A stretch of 64,000 nt of DNA from DASVFB01 sp963815965 (GTDB taxonomy: Bacteria; Actinomycetota; Thermoleophilia; Gaiellales; Gaiellaceae). Below the pieces are notes generated by a model, which searched no databases, was not told where the DNA came from, and saw nothing but the letters and a program-made list of their open reading frames with translations. Positions 1-8,125 of this stretch are shown here, in pieces; the first letter of the stretch is position 1; every line of letters starts with the position of its first letter. Location of the stretch: NCBI GenBank assembly GCA_963815965.1, contig CAWFIT010000015.1, positions 20,263 through 84,262 on the forward strand. The letters are read 5' to 3'. The translations under genes were made by a program, and so were the position numbers.

Positions 1-2
1 AC

Positions 3-1121
3 GACGGCACGACGCTGGACATCGAACAGCTGCTCAGCGGGACGCTCGCAAGCGCTCCGCTGAGCCGGCTGTACGCCGTCTCTCCGACGAGCGGCACGGA
101 GCGGCCAATCACGCGAGGCGAGCTCGACGTGTTGCTGGCGGTTTCGTCCATCGAGTGGGCGGACACCGACGAATTCGACTCGGAAGTCGTGGGCGCGCTT
201 GTCGAGAGCGATCTGCTCGTGACGGACGAGCGGGAAGACTTCGACGAGCGACTGCGCGACAGCGGCTGGAACCTGTACGCGGCCGTGTACCACTTCCTCA
301 CGCGGTGGCGCGGCAAGGACGTCCGCGACGGCGAAGGCGACGTGGTGCCAACGAACGAGGAGGGCATCCGCGAGTTCCTCCAGCTCCGCGGCTCTCCACC
401 GCCTGCGTTCCGCAAGGCGGACGCACCGACAGCGGTCGTCGACCTGCCCCTTCTTGAACCTGACGGTCGGCTGTACTCCGCGCTCGCCGAGCGGCGAACG
501 ACACGCGCCTTCGACCAGTCACAGCCTCTGTCCCTCAGTGAGCTCGGCCTTGTTCTTCACCAGGTGTTCGGATGCCACGGATCCGCAAGCGCAGCCGGCA
601 AGGAGATCGTCACGCTGAAACGCACGAGCCCATCGGCAGGAGGGATGCATCCGATCGAGGCGTTTCCCGTGCTCGCTAACGTCGCCGATGTCGATCCGGG
701 GATCTACCACTACGACGCCGAGCGCCACGCACTCGAGCTGCTCGAGCCGCTCGAGCGCACCGCTGCGACCTCTCTCGCCACGCAGTTCGTCTGCGGGCAG
801 ACGTACTTCGGCTCGGCGCATGCCGTCTTTCTGCTCGCCGCGAGATTCGTCAGGAGCAACTGGAAGTACGCGCGCCACCAGAAGGCGTACGCGTCCGTGC
901 TGCTCGACGCAGGGCATCTGAGCCAGACGCTCTACCTCGTCGCAACCGATCGCGGGCTCGGCGCATTCGTCACCGGCGTGATCAACAACGCCGAGATCGA
1001 CGAGCGGCTCGGGCTTGACGGGATCGACGAGGGCGTCGTCGCGGCGTGCGGCCTGGGGGTTCCGGGCGGTCGGTCGCCGTTCGACCCCGTCTTCGAGCCG
1101 TATTCGCCGAACCGCGCCTGA
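3..1121 (+). CDS. SagB/ThcOx-type nitroreductase family dehydrogenase, 5'-truncated
   Basis: The reading frame is open from the left window edge, so the true start lies outside; an internal GTG at 129 is possible but would remove conserved sequence. The visible 372 residues have an unassigned N-terminal region (about 1-145) and a C-terminal FMN-binding nitroreductase domain (about 155-365). That domain shows RRTTRAF, TSPSAGGMHPIEAF, a GIYHYD segment, and a late stretch with GHLSQTLYL and GLGAFVTG. These are hallmarks of the SagB/ThcOx group, which dehydrogenates azoline rings or otherwise modifies peptides. The N-terminal part (SRLYAVSPTSG, then TRGELDVLLAV) resembles the 'putative peptide maturation dehydrogenase' subgroup. 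Partner genes would lie upstream of the window. The fold call is firm; the peptide-maturation role is inference. Confidence 0.8.
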   Translation, partial: DGTTLDIEQLLSGTLASAPLSRLYAVSPTSGTERPITRGELDVLLAVSSIEWADTDEFDSEVVGALVESDLLVTDEREDFDERLRDSGWNLYAAVYHFLTRWRGKDVRDGEGDVVPTNEEGIREFLQLRGSPPPAFRKADAPTAVVDLPLLEPDGRLYSALAERRTTRAFDQSQPLSLSELGLVLHQVFGCHGSASAAGKEIVTLKRTSPSAGGMHPIEAFPVLANVADVDPGIYHYDAERHALELLEPLERTAATSLATQFVCGQTYFGSAHAVFLLAARFVRSNWKYARHQKAYASVLLDAGHLSQTLYLVATDRGLGAFVTGVINNAEIDERLGLDGIDEGVVAACGLGVPGGRSPFDPVFEPYSPNRA

Positions 1122-2073
1122 TCAGCCGCCGACGAGTGCGCGGGCAAAGTCCTGCGCGTCGAACGGCCGCAGGTCTTCGAGCGCCTCGCCGACGCCGATC
1201 AGTTTCACGGGCAGTCCGAGCTCGTAGACGATCGGGATCGCGACGCCGCCCTTGGCGCTGCCGTCGAGCTTCGTCAGCGCGACGCCGGTGACGTCCACCG
1301 CTTCCTTGAAGAGGCGCGCCTGCTGCACCGCGTTCTGGCCGGTCGTCGCATCGACGACGAGCAGCGTCTCGTGCGGCGCGCCCTCGGCACGCGACGTGAT
1401 CACGCGGCGCACCTTCGCCAGCTCGTCCATGAGGTTCGTCTGTGTGTGGAGGCGCCCTGCGGTGTCGACGACGACGACGTCGCGTCCGTCTCGGCGTGCG
1501 CGTTCGATCGCGTCGTAAGCCACGGCGGCTGGGTCGCCGCCGCGCTCGCCCTCGACGAACTCGGCGCCGGCGCGTTCGGCCCAGATGCCGAGCTGCTCCT
1601 CCGCGGCGGCGCGGAACGTGTCGGCCGCCGCGACGACCACGGAGTGCCCGTGCTCGCGCAGCCTGTACGCGAGCTTGCCGATCGTCGTCGTCTTCCCGGT
1701 GCCGTTGACGCCTACGACGAGCACGACGCTCGGCTCGCCGGCAAGCTCGATCCGCGGCGGCTCGCCGAAGAGCTCCGCGACTTCCGCAGCGAGCGCCTCG
1801 TTCAGGTCGCCGACGTCGCCGCGTGCCTCGAGCCGGCGAACGAGCTCTGCAGTCGCGGGCACGCCCACGTCGCCGGCGATCAGCGCCTCCTCGAGCCGCT
1901 CCCAGGACGTCGGTGTCACCGGGATCGAACGCCGCGGCGGCGAGCTCCTCGGTGAGCGCGCGCCGGCTCCGTCCGAGGGAGTCCCGCAGGCGCGAGAAAA
2001 GCCCGGAGCGCTGCTCCTCGCTCTCCGCGTCGGGACGCCCGTCGCCGAGCAGCTCTCCCCAGGTGCGTGCCAC
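1122..2073 (-). CDS. ftsY: Signal recognition particle receptor FtsY (apparent +1 frameshift)
   Basis: SRP receptor GTPase that docks ribosome-SRP complexes at the membrane. The NG domain is complete from GTG 1919: P-loop GVNGTGKTTTIGKLA, DTAGRLHTQTN, and TKLDGSAKGG near the end. The preceding part of the N domain (GLFSRLRDSLGRSRRALTEE) is encoded upstream from GTG 2073 but in another frame. The frames meet near 1920 at a CCCGG stretch; removing one base there restores a continuous protein of about 316 residues, and the total length is 3n+1. Either the base is a sequence error, or translation starts at 1919 and gives a 265-residue protein. The acidic A domain is very short. The next gene upstream on the same strand is smc, with a plus-strand zinc-ribbon gene between them. 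Confidence 0.85.
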
Positions 2074-2130
2074 GGGGCGGAACGTTAGCCGTGCTTGGTA
2101 GGAGTGCCGTCGCGGAATAGGCTTGGAGCA

Positions 2131-2439
2131 ATGACCGCTTGCCGGGAATGCGGCAGCACGGTCGCGGACACGTTTCGCTTCTGTCCGTGGTGTGCCGCGC
2201 CGCAGCGGCGCAAGCTCGTCGAGTTCTTCCGGCCGCATCCGCGTGATGCGGACAAGGCGTTACGGGTCTCGCGCTATTTGACCGAGGATCCGCACGTCCG
2301 CTTCAGCGTGTGGGATGAAAGCGGCGTCGCAACCGCGGCGATCTCGCTCGACGAGGGAGAGGCGCAGCGGCTTGCGCGGTTCCTCGAGCGTCCGGTCGCG
2401 CGTTCGCTGCGGGACAAGCTGGCGGCGCTCGTCCGCTAA
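2131..2439 (+). CDS. Small zinc-ribbon protein
   Basis: A 102-residue protein starting at ATG 2131 behind GGAG. Residues 4-24 form a treble-clef zinc ribbon with two CxxC knuckles (CREC and CPWC). The remainder is a mixed alpha/beta domain with no family I recognise (HVRFSVWDESG, then a basic helix LARFLERPVARSLRDKLAAL). It is likely cytosolic. It stands alone on the plus strand between smc and ftsY, and its stop is followed within 10 bases by a pair of palindromic repeats. Function unknown; nucleic-acid binding would be a guess. Confidence 0.75.
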   Translation: MTACRECGSTVADTFRFCPWCAAPQRRKLVEFFRPHPRDADKALRVSRYLTEDPHVRFSVWDESGVATAAISLDEGEAQRLARFLERPVARSLRDKLAALVR

Positions 2440-2447
2440 GAAAACGA

Positions 2448-2598
2448 GTGTCCTGGCCGGACATGGCCCGAGTCCTGGACTCGAGTGATGTCCGACCGAG
2501 CGATGAGCGCGCCTGACCTGACGAGCCCCCGCCGCCGGTGACATCGATGGGGAGTCCCGGCGAGACGTGGCCATAGTCCTGGACGCGGGTCACGTCCG
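2448..2598. repeat. Two direct copies of a hairpin-forming intergenic repeat
   Basis: Two 47-base units, 2448-2494 and 2552-2598, lie 104 bases apart and share a GTCCTGGAC core. In each, a 33-base segment (2460-2492 and 2564-2596) is a nested inverted repeat. Copy 1 closes with GACAT/ATGTC around AGTCC-T-GGACT. Copy 2 closes with GACGTG/CACGTC. The arms differ between copies but stay complementary, so the hairpin itself is conserved. The repeats fill the space between the convergent zinc-ribbon gene and smc and could act as a bidirectional transcription end. Confidence 0.75.
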
Positions 2599-2628
2599 GT
2601 TGAGCCAACACGTCGCTGTTCGAGCGGA

Positions 2629-5139
2629 TCAGGAGGCGAGTGCCGCGGCGTCCTCGCGGGGGAGTCGCCGCGAGACGATCTGCGAGACGCCGTCTTCGCC
2701 CATCGTGACGCCGTAGAGGACATCTGCCGCCTCCATCGTGCGCTTCTGATGCGTGACGACGATGAATTGCGCGCGATCGGCGTAGCGTCGGAGCAGCTCG
2801 ACAAAGCGGCCGATGTTCGTGTCGTCGAGCGCCGCCTCGACCTCGTCGAGGAGGTAGAACGGGCACGGCCTCGCGAGGAAGAGCGCGAACAGGAAGGCGA
2901 TCGCGCCGAGTGACTTCTCGCCGCCTGAGAGCAGCGAGAGCCGCGTGACGCGTTTGCCGGCCGGGCGCAGTTCGATCTCGACGCCGGGCTCCTGATCCTC
3001 GTCCTCCGGATCGGGCTCGGTCAAGCACAGCCGTCCCTCGCCGCCGGGGAAGAGGGTCGCGGCGACCTCCGTGAAGTTCGCCTGCACCGACGCGAACGTC
3101 TCCTCGAAGCGCCGCTCAACGGTCTCGATGAGGTCGCGCCTCAGCTTCTCGAGCTCCTCGAGGGAGGCTTCGAGATCCGCGCGCTGCGTCGACAGCTCGG
3201 TCAGCCGCTCCTTCTCGGCCTCGTACTCCTCCTTCGCGAGCGGATTCACACGACCGAGCGCTTCGCGCCGCCGCTCGAGCCGCTCGAGCTTCACGCCGAG
3301 CTCTTCGCGGTCGTCGCCCTCTGCAGGCTCCGCGCCTGCCTGCTCGAGCCGGCGTCGAGCCTCGTCGGCCTCCGCCCCGAGCCTCGCGAGCTCGACGTCG
3401 ATCGTGCTCGCGCGCTGGCCGTGCTCGGACTGCTCGCGTCGCAGCTCGGCCTCACCGGCGCCGAGCCGGCGAAGCTCGGCCGCCAGCTCACCCGACTTCG
3501 CGCCGCCGACGTCGGCCCGGGCGCGGAGCGGCGCTTCGAACCGGCTCGCGTCGACATCGAGACAAGAGCACAGGCGCTCTGCGACCGCCACCAGGCGGGC
3601 GATCCGTGGATCCGGCTCTGCCGAATATGCGTCGGCCGGGATCGGCGCCTGCGCGCGGGCGCGGAGCTCGTCGAGCTCGGCGGCAAGCGCGCGCCGGCGG
3701 GCCTCGAGCTCCAGCAGAACGGCCTCCGCCGTCTCGCCCGAGAACCAGAGCTCGCCGCGCTGCGGGTCGTAGCCGAATCCCTCCGGTGTCACCGCCGGAA
3801 CGCTGGACGAGAGCAGCTGCTCCTTCGGCACGACGGGCAACTCGGGCTCCCGTGCCTCGACGAGAACAGTGAGCGAGCCGAGACCCGCGGCCCGGGCGCG
3901 TTCGAGCAACGCGAACGCCGAACGCACGTCATCTGCGACGAGCGCGGATGCACGTTGGCGCAGCGCCGCCGCGACCGCACGCTCCATCCCCGGCTCGACG
4001 TCGAGGAGCGACAGGGCAAGCCGTTCGCCTTGCTCGGCGAGGGCCCGCGCCGCCGGCGGCAAGCCCTCGCGCTCCGCGAGCGACCGCTCGAGCGCTGTGA
4101 GCCGCTCCTCGAGGAGACGGACGCGCTCGGCCAGCGCCTCCCGCTCGGCGCGCACACGCTCGTCGAGGACGCGGCGCGGTCGCTCGAGATCGGCGCGGAG
4201 TCGCGCGAGCAACCCATCGGCGGCTTCGCGACGCAGCGCCACTCGCTCGCGAGCACTGCGCAACCGGTAGAGCGCCGCGGTCGCCTCCTCTCGCTTGCCC
4301 GCGGCATCCGCGAGCTCGTCTTCGACGCGGTTCCGCTCTTCGAGCAGCGCCTCGAGCTTCGTCTCAACGTCGCGGCGTGCGAGCGCGACCGCCTGACCAC
4401 GCTCGTCCGCCTCCGCGCGCCGCTCGTCGAGCGCGGCGAGGTCGAGCTGCGCGATTCGCGCGCGGAGACGAGCGAGCTCGCCGATCAGCTTCTCGGCGCG
4501 CTCCGCCGCGGACGCCTGCAGCGCGAGCGGACGGAGCCGCTTGCGCACCTCCTCCTCGACGTCGCGCGCGCGCTCCGCCTGCGTTGCGACGCGGGCGAGC
4601 TTCAGCTCGGCCCGGTGGCGCCGCGCCTTGAACTTGCCGAGCCCCGCCGCCTCCTCCAGCAACACGCGGCGCTCCGACGCCTTCGAGCCGAGGATCTCCT
4701 CGACCTTGCCTTGGCCGATGATCGAGTGCATCCCGCCGCCGAGGCCGACGTCGGCGAGCAGCTCGACGAGGTCGAGCCGGCGGACGGGCGACTTGTTGAC
4801 GATGTACTGGCCCTCTCCGCCCCGGTGGAGCCGCCGTGCGATGGACACCTCCGACCATTCGAACGGGCCGTCGCCGGCCTGGTTGTCGAACAGGAGCTCA
4901 ACCTCGCAGTGATCGGCGCTCTTGCGGCTCTTCGAGCCCGCGAAGAGGACGTCGTCCGGCTTTTCGGCCCTCAGCTCATGCGGCGCGAGCGACCCCGCGG
5001 CCCAGACCATCGCGTCGGCCACGTTCGACTTGCCGGAGCCGTTCGGCCCGACGACGACCGCGACGCCCGGCTCGAGAGTGATCTCGACGGGGTCCGGAAA
5101 CGACTTGAAGCCGCGCAGCTTGATCGCACGGAGGTGCAC
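2629..5139 (-). CDS. smc: Chromosome segregation protein SMC, unusually short
   Basis: ATPase of the SMC-ScpAB condensin, which compacts and separates the chromosome. Head motifs are intact: Walker A GPNGSGKSN near residue 32, signature LSGGEKSLGAIAF near 740, Walker B FYLLDEVEAALDD just after. A hinge-like region sits around residues 365-455 (LSLLDVEPGMERAVAAAL, then SAFALLERARAAGLGSLTVL). The arms are charged coiled coils. At 836 residues it is well below the usual 1,150-1,200, and both arms are shortened while head and hinge remain. The frame is uninterrupted and starts at GTG 5139. Its partners scpA and scpB are at 60138-61471. Confidence 0.95.
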   Translation of the reverse strand: MHLRAIKLRGFKSFPDPVEITLEPGVAVVVGPNGSGKSNVADAMVWAAGSLAPHELRAEKPDDVLFAGSKSRKSADHCEVELLFDNQAGDGPFEWSEVSIARRLHRGGEGQYIVNKSPVRRLDLVELLADVGLGGGMHSIIGQGKVEEILGSKASERRVLLEEAAGLGKFKARRHRAELKLARVATQAERARDVEEEVRKRLRPLALQASAAERAEKLIGELARLRARIAQLDLAALDERRAEADERGQAVALARRDVETKLEALLEERNRVEDELADAAGKREEATAALYRLRSARERVALRREAADGLLARLRADLERPRRVLDERVRAEREALAERVRLLEERLTALERSLAEREGLPPAARALAEQGERLALSLLDVEPGMERAVAAALRQRASALVADDVRSAFALLERARAAGLGSLTVLVEAREPELPVVPKEQLLSSSVPAVTPEGFGYDPQRGELWFSGETAEAVLLELEARRRALAAELDELRARAQAPIPADAYSAEPDPRIARLVAVAERLCSCLDVDASRFEAPLRARADVGGAKSGELAAELRRLGAGEAELRREQSEHGQRASTIDVELARLGAEADEARRRLEQAGAEPAEGDDREELGVKLERLERRREALGRVNPLAKEEYEAEKERLTELSTQRADLEASLEELEKLRRDLIETVERRFEETFASVQANFTEVAATLFPGGEGRLCLTEPDPEDEDQEPGVEIELRPAGKRVTRLSLLSGGEKSLGAIAFLFALFLARPCPFYLLDEVEAALDDTNIGRFVELLRRYADRAQFIVVTHQKRTMEAADVLYGVTMGEDGVSQIVSRRLPREDAAALAS

Positions 5140-5173
5140 GCGCCCCGGAGGCTAGCCGCCCGGACGGACAGCG

Positions 5174-5419
5174 GTGTACGCTGCGCCCGTGAACGAGGAA
5201 GTGGCCGTCGTGAGGGTCGTGGCCGACGAGACCGAGGCCGAGCTCGTTTGCGGTCTCTTGCGCTCGGCCGGGATCGAGTGCGGCTACCGCGACACGGAGG
5301 CAATCGACTCGCCGCTCGAGGACTTCACCGCGGCAGGGCAGCGCGAGATCCTCGTGCACCCGGCCGACCTCGAAGCCGCGCGAGAACTGCTCAGCGAAGC
5401 CGAGCGCTCGGCGTCCTGA
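5174..5419 (+). CDS. DUF2007-like small protein
   Basis: An 81-residue protein with the pattern of the DUF2007 'putative signal transducing' family: a beta strand (VAVVRVVADETEAELV), an alpha helix ending in LLRSAGIECGY, then EILVHPADLEAARELL. Family members are small ferredoxin-fold proteins with no established activity. Starts at GTG 5174 or GTG 5189 are both possible, and neither has a convincing ribosome site. It diverges from smc and its stop is 3 bases from the convergent SRPBCC gene. Confidence 0.7.
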   Translation: MYAAPVNEEVAVVRVVADETEAELVCGLLRSAGIECGYRDTEAIDSPLEDFTAAGQREILVHPADLEAARELLSEAERSAS

Positions 5420-5422
5420 CGA

Positions 5423-5875
5423 CTACGTAGCGGCGGCCGTCGCCTGACGTTCGGCTTCGAGCTTCAAGTGCCCTAGGCCTGAGTCGGTGGCCTCCTGCAG
5501 CGTCTTCGTCAGCCAACGGTGGAAGAGCCGGACCGGGAGTCCGTCCCACGACTCGGCCGTTCTGACGAGCGTCCCGCCGTCGTGGGGCTCGAACTCGTAG
5601 ACGTCGACTGCTTTGATGCCGAACGTCTTCCCCGTCCAGTCGATCCGGCGGGGCGGATCGACCGTCTGGAGGGTCGACGTGATCGTTCCCGGCCCGGCCT
5701 TCCAGCGGAACCGCGTACCCGGCGCAAGCGGCCCCTCGAGCGACACGGACTTGACGTCGGGGTTCCAGCTGGGCCAGTTGGCGATGTCCGTGAGGACGCG
5801 CCAGACGATCTCCGGTGGCGCCGCGATCTCGATCTCGCCGCGCGCGACGGCCGGAGCGGCGGCGTCGATCTCCAC
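5423..5875 (-). CDS. SRPBCC (polyketide cyclase/START-like) family protein
   Basis: A 150-residue helix-grip protein. The N-terminal strand and helix (ARGEIEIAAPPEIVWRVLTD) followed by WPSWNPDVKSV is the usual start of polyketide_cyc2/SRPBCC proteins. The final long helix (FHRWLTKTLQEATDSGLGHL) caps the hydrophobic cavity. The GTG at 5875 overlaps the rnc stop by one base (TAGTG), so it is probably translated with rnc. Ligand and role cannot be told from sequence. Confidence 0.85.
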   Translation of the reverse strand: MEIDAAAPAVARGEIEIAAPPEIVWRVLTDIANWPSWNPDVKSVSLEGPLAPGTRFRWKAGPGTITSTLQTVDPPRRIDWTGKTFGIKAVDVYEFEPHDGGTLVRTAESWDGLPVRLFHRWLTKTLQEATDSGLGHLKLEAERQATAAAT

Positions 5876-6543
5876 TAGTCCGCAGGCTCCGGCGCGAGGC
5901 CAAGCGCCTCCAGCGCCTGCTGAGCCGCCTCCTGCTCCGCAGCCTTCTTGGACGCGCCGCTCCCGACTCCGAGTTGCTCGCCGTCGATCAGCGCGGCGCA
6001 CGTGAACCGCCGCTCGTGCGGCGGTCCCTCGATCTCGAGGATCTCGTACTTGACCGAGCGCGCATCGCGGGCGAGCGCCTCCTGCAACTCGGTCTTGTGA
6101 TCGACGAAGGTCGTCAGCGCATAGTCGATCCTGTCGGCGAACGAGTCGACCACAGCCTTCTCGATCTTCTCGAATCCGTGCTCGAGGAAGAGCGCGCCGA
6201 GAGCTGCCTCCAGCAACGCTGCGAGCACGTTCCGGTTGCGAACCAGCCGCTCGAGCTCATCCTCGGGCAGCTCGTTCGTGCCGCGTTCCCGGAGTGGCCG
6301 GCCGAGGTCGAGCTCTCGCGCGACGACCGCGCAGCTCTGGCGTGAGACAACGTGCGAGCGGATCTTCGCGAGCCGCCCCTCGGAGAAGTCCGGATGCGCG
6401 TCGTAGAGGGAGTGCGCAACGGCGAGCTCGAGCACGCTGTCCCCGAGGAACTCCAGGCGCTCGTACGAAAGCGTGCGATCCGGCGCCCACGATGAGTGCG
6501 TGAAGACCCGGTCCGCGCGACGCTTCGGGAGATCGTCGATCAG
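5875..6543 (-). CDS. rnc: Ribonuclease III
   Basis: Double-strand-specific endoribonuclease for rRNA and structured RNA processing. The catalytic signature ERLEFLGDSVLEL lies at about 6426-6468, preceded by THSSWAPDRTLSYE. The second acidic cluster (AALLEAALGALFLEHG) and a C-terminal dsRNA-binding domain (TELQEALARD ... GSGASKKAAEQEAAQQAL) follow. Homology clearly extends upstream of GTG 6435, but no in-frame ATG, GTG or TTG exists between there and a stop inside acpP. The best candidate is CTG 6543, giving 222 residues, a normal family length. It lies between acpP and the SRPBCC gene. Confidence 0.9.
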   Translation of the reverse strand: MIDDLPKRRADRVFTHSSWAPDRTLSYERLEFLGDSVLELAVAHSLYDAHPDFSEGRLAKIRSHVVSRQSCAVVARELDLGRPLRERGTNELPEDELERLVRNRNVLAALLEAALGALFLEHGFEKIEKAVVDSFADRIDYALTTFVDHKTELQEALARDARSVKYEILEIEGPPHERRFTCAALIDGEQLGVGSGASKKAAEQEAAQQALEALGLAPEPAD

Positions 6544-6580
6544 CTGAGCGAGCGAGCCGGCGCCCCGCTTCTGCCCGCGG

Positions 6581-6826
6581 CTATTGGTGCGAGGTGACGT
6601 AATCGACCGCCTGGCCGACCGTCGTGATCTTCTGCGCGTCGTCGTCCGAGATCTTGATGCCGAACTGATCCTCGAGCTCCATGATCAGCTCGACCAAGTC
6701 GAGCGAGTCGGCGTCGAGATCCTCCTGGAACGACGCCTCCGGCGTGACCTCGCTCTCGTCCACGCCGAGCTGCTCGGCCAGGACCTCCTTCACTCGTTCG
6801 TAGACTTCTTCACGGGACGCGGCCAT
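6581..6826 (-). CDS. acpP: Acyl carrier protein
   Basis: An 81-residue acidic carrier protein of fatty acid synthesis. The phosphopantetheine attachment serine is in DADSLDLVELIMELE (about residue 41), in the canonical four-helix context. It lies 30 bases downstream of plsX, whose product uses acyl-ACP, and just upstream of rnc, the common plsX-acpP-rnc order. Confidence 0.97.
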   Translation of the reverse strand: MAASREEVYERVKEVLAEQLGVDESEVTPEASFQEDLDADSLDLVELIMELEDQFGIKISDDDAQKITTVGQAVDYVTSHQ

Positions 6827-6856
6827 CTCATCTCTCCCTGGTCGGAGCGTGCGCAG

Positions 6857-7834
6857 TTAAGAGCGCGCCGATGCTACACGGTCGGGCAGACGCTCGCCAA
6901 GGCGCTCGACGACTCGGTGCTCGACTCCTCTCGCCGCGAGCCGGATCGCGTTGGCGACAGCGCGGCTGGAGGAGTTCCCGTGGGCGACGACCGAGAGGCC
7001 CCTGAGCCCCAGCAGGTAGGCGCCTCCGTAGGTGTCCGGGTCGAGGCGTGTGCGCATGCGGCGCGCCGCGGGCCTGATGAGGAGGCCGCCCAGCTTGCCC
7101 CGCGCGGTCGAGCCGATCTCCTGGCGCAGCTCGTCGAGCAGCTCGCTGATCGTCCCCTCGAGGAGCTTCAGCGCGACGTTGCCCGTGAACCCATCCGTGA
7201 CGACGACATCGGCCGCCCCGCGGAGTAGATCGCGCGCCTCCGTGTTCCCGAGGAAGTTGAGGCCGCTCGCGGCAAGCGCCTCGTGCGCCTCGAGCGTCAA
7301 CTGGTTGCCCTTCTCAGGCTCCTCGCCGATCGAGAGCAGGCGGACCTCGGGGTTCGCCACCTCGAGGATCTCCTCTGCAAAGACCGAGCCCATGTGCCCG
7401 AACTGGACGAGATGCTCCGCGCGGTTGTCGGCGTTCGCTCCGGAGTCGATGAGAACCGAGGGCCGGAACCGTGCCGGAATGACGACGGCGATCGCCGGAC
7501 GAAGGACGCCCGGGAGCCGGCGAATGTGGAGCAGCCCCGCTGCAAGCATCGCGCCCGTGTTCCCCGCCGAGACGACCGCGTCGGCCTCGCCGGCGCCGAC
7601 GGCGCGACACGCTGCGACGAGGCTCGAGTCCGGCTTCGCACGCACGGCGTCCGCAGGCTTCTCATGCATCGCGATCTCCTCGGTCGCGGGGACGAGCTCG
7701 AGGCCGTGGGCGTCGAGCGTAGACGGGCCGAAGAGAACGACTTCGATGCCCTCGCGCGAGGCCTCGAGCGCCCCCGCGATCACCTCGACCGAGCCGCGGT
7801 CGCCGCCCAAGGCATCGACCGCTATTCGGGCCAT
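6857..7834 (-). CDS. plsX: Phosphate acyltransferase PlsX
   Basis: Converts acyl-ACP and phosphate to acyl-phosphate for phospholipid synthesis. The 325-residue protein begins MARIAVDALGGDRG, the family's typical N-terminus, and contains VSAGNTGAMLAAGL, DSGANADN and VVTDGFTGNVALKLLEG. ATG 7834 overlaps the rpmF stop (TAATG). Acyl-phosphate is also what the FakA/FakB kinase pair encoded at 24606-27606 makes, so both routes to acyl-phosphate are in this window. Confidence 0.97.
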   Translation of the reverse strand: MARIAVDALGGDRGSVEVIAGALEASREGIEVVLFGPSTLDAHGLELVPATEEIAMHEKPADAVRAKPDSSLVAACRAVGAGEADAVVSAGNTGAMLAAGLLHIRRLPGVLRPAIAVVIPARFRPSVLIDSGANADNRAEHLVQFGHMGSVFAEEILEVANPEVRLLSIGEEPEKGNQLTLEAHEALAASGLNFLGNTEARDLLRGAADVVVTDGFTGNVALKLLEGTISELLDELRQEIGSTARGKLGGLLIRPAARRMRTRLDPDTYGGAYLLGLRGLSVVAHGNSSSRAVANAIRLAARGVEHRVVERLGERLPDRVASARS

Positions 7835-8022
7835 TACGGCGCCGGTGCGGTCAGCGGCTCGACGTCACGGCCCTTGTACGTCTTGCAGTTCGGGCACACG
7901 TGATGCGGCCGCTTGGGCCGGTGGCAGACCGGACATTCGTTCACGCGCGGGGCTTCCAGACGATGTGTCGCCCGGCGCTTGTCGCGGCGTGACTTCGACG
8001 TTTTTTTCTTCGGGACTGCCAT
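7834..8022 (-). CDS. rpmF: 50S ribosomal protein L32
   Basis: A 62-residue protein with the L32 start MAVPKKKTSKSRRDKRRA and a zinc site made of CPVC and CPNC. Retention of all four cysteines marks the zinc-bound form. It is first in rpmF-plsX-acpP-rnc. The usual upstream partner yceD (DUF177) is separated from it by a plus-strand ABC-F gene. Confidence 0.97.
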   Translation of the reverse strand: MAVPKKKTSKSRRDKRRATHRLEAPRVNECPVCHRPKRPHHVCPNCKTYKGRDVEPLTAPAP

Positions 8023-8125
8023 CGGCGCGCCAGTCTAGCTAACATCTCCGCGGGCCTTCGGGCTCGCTTATGACGCGCCTCTAGATCGATACCGGTTCTT
8101 TTCCTTTCGATCAGGAGGTCTGCGC

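Noticed and set aside
3421..5430. 669-codon plus-strand open frame opposite smc and its upstream gene
   Set aside because: It runs antisense to smc, spans two real genes, and reads as Arg/Ala/Glu-rich sequence with no domain. High-GC codon bias creates such shadows.
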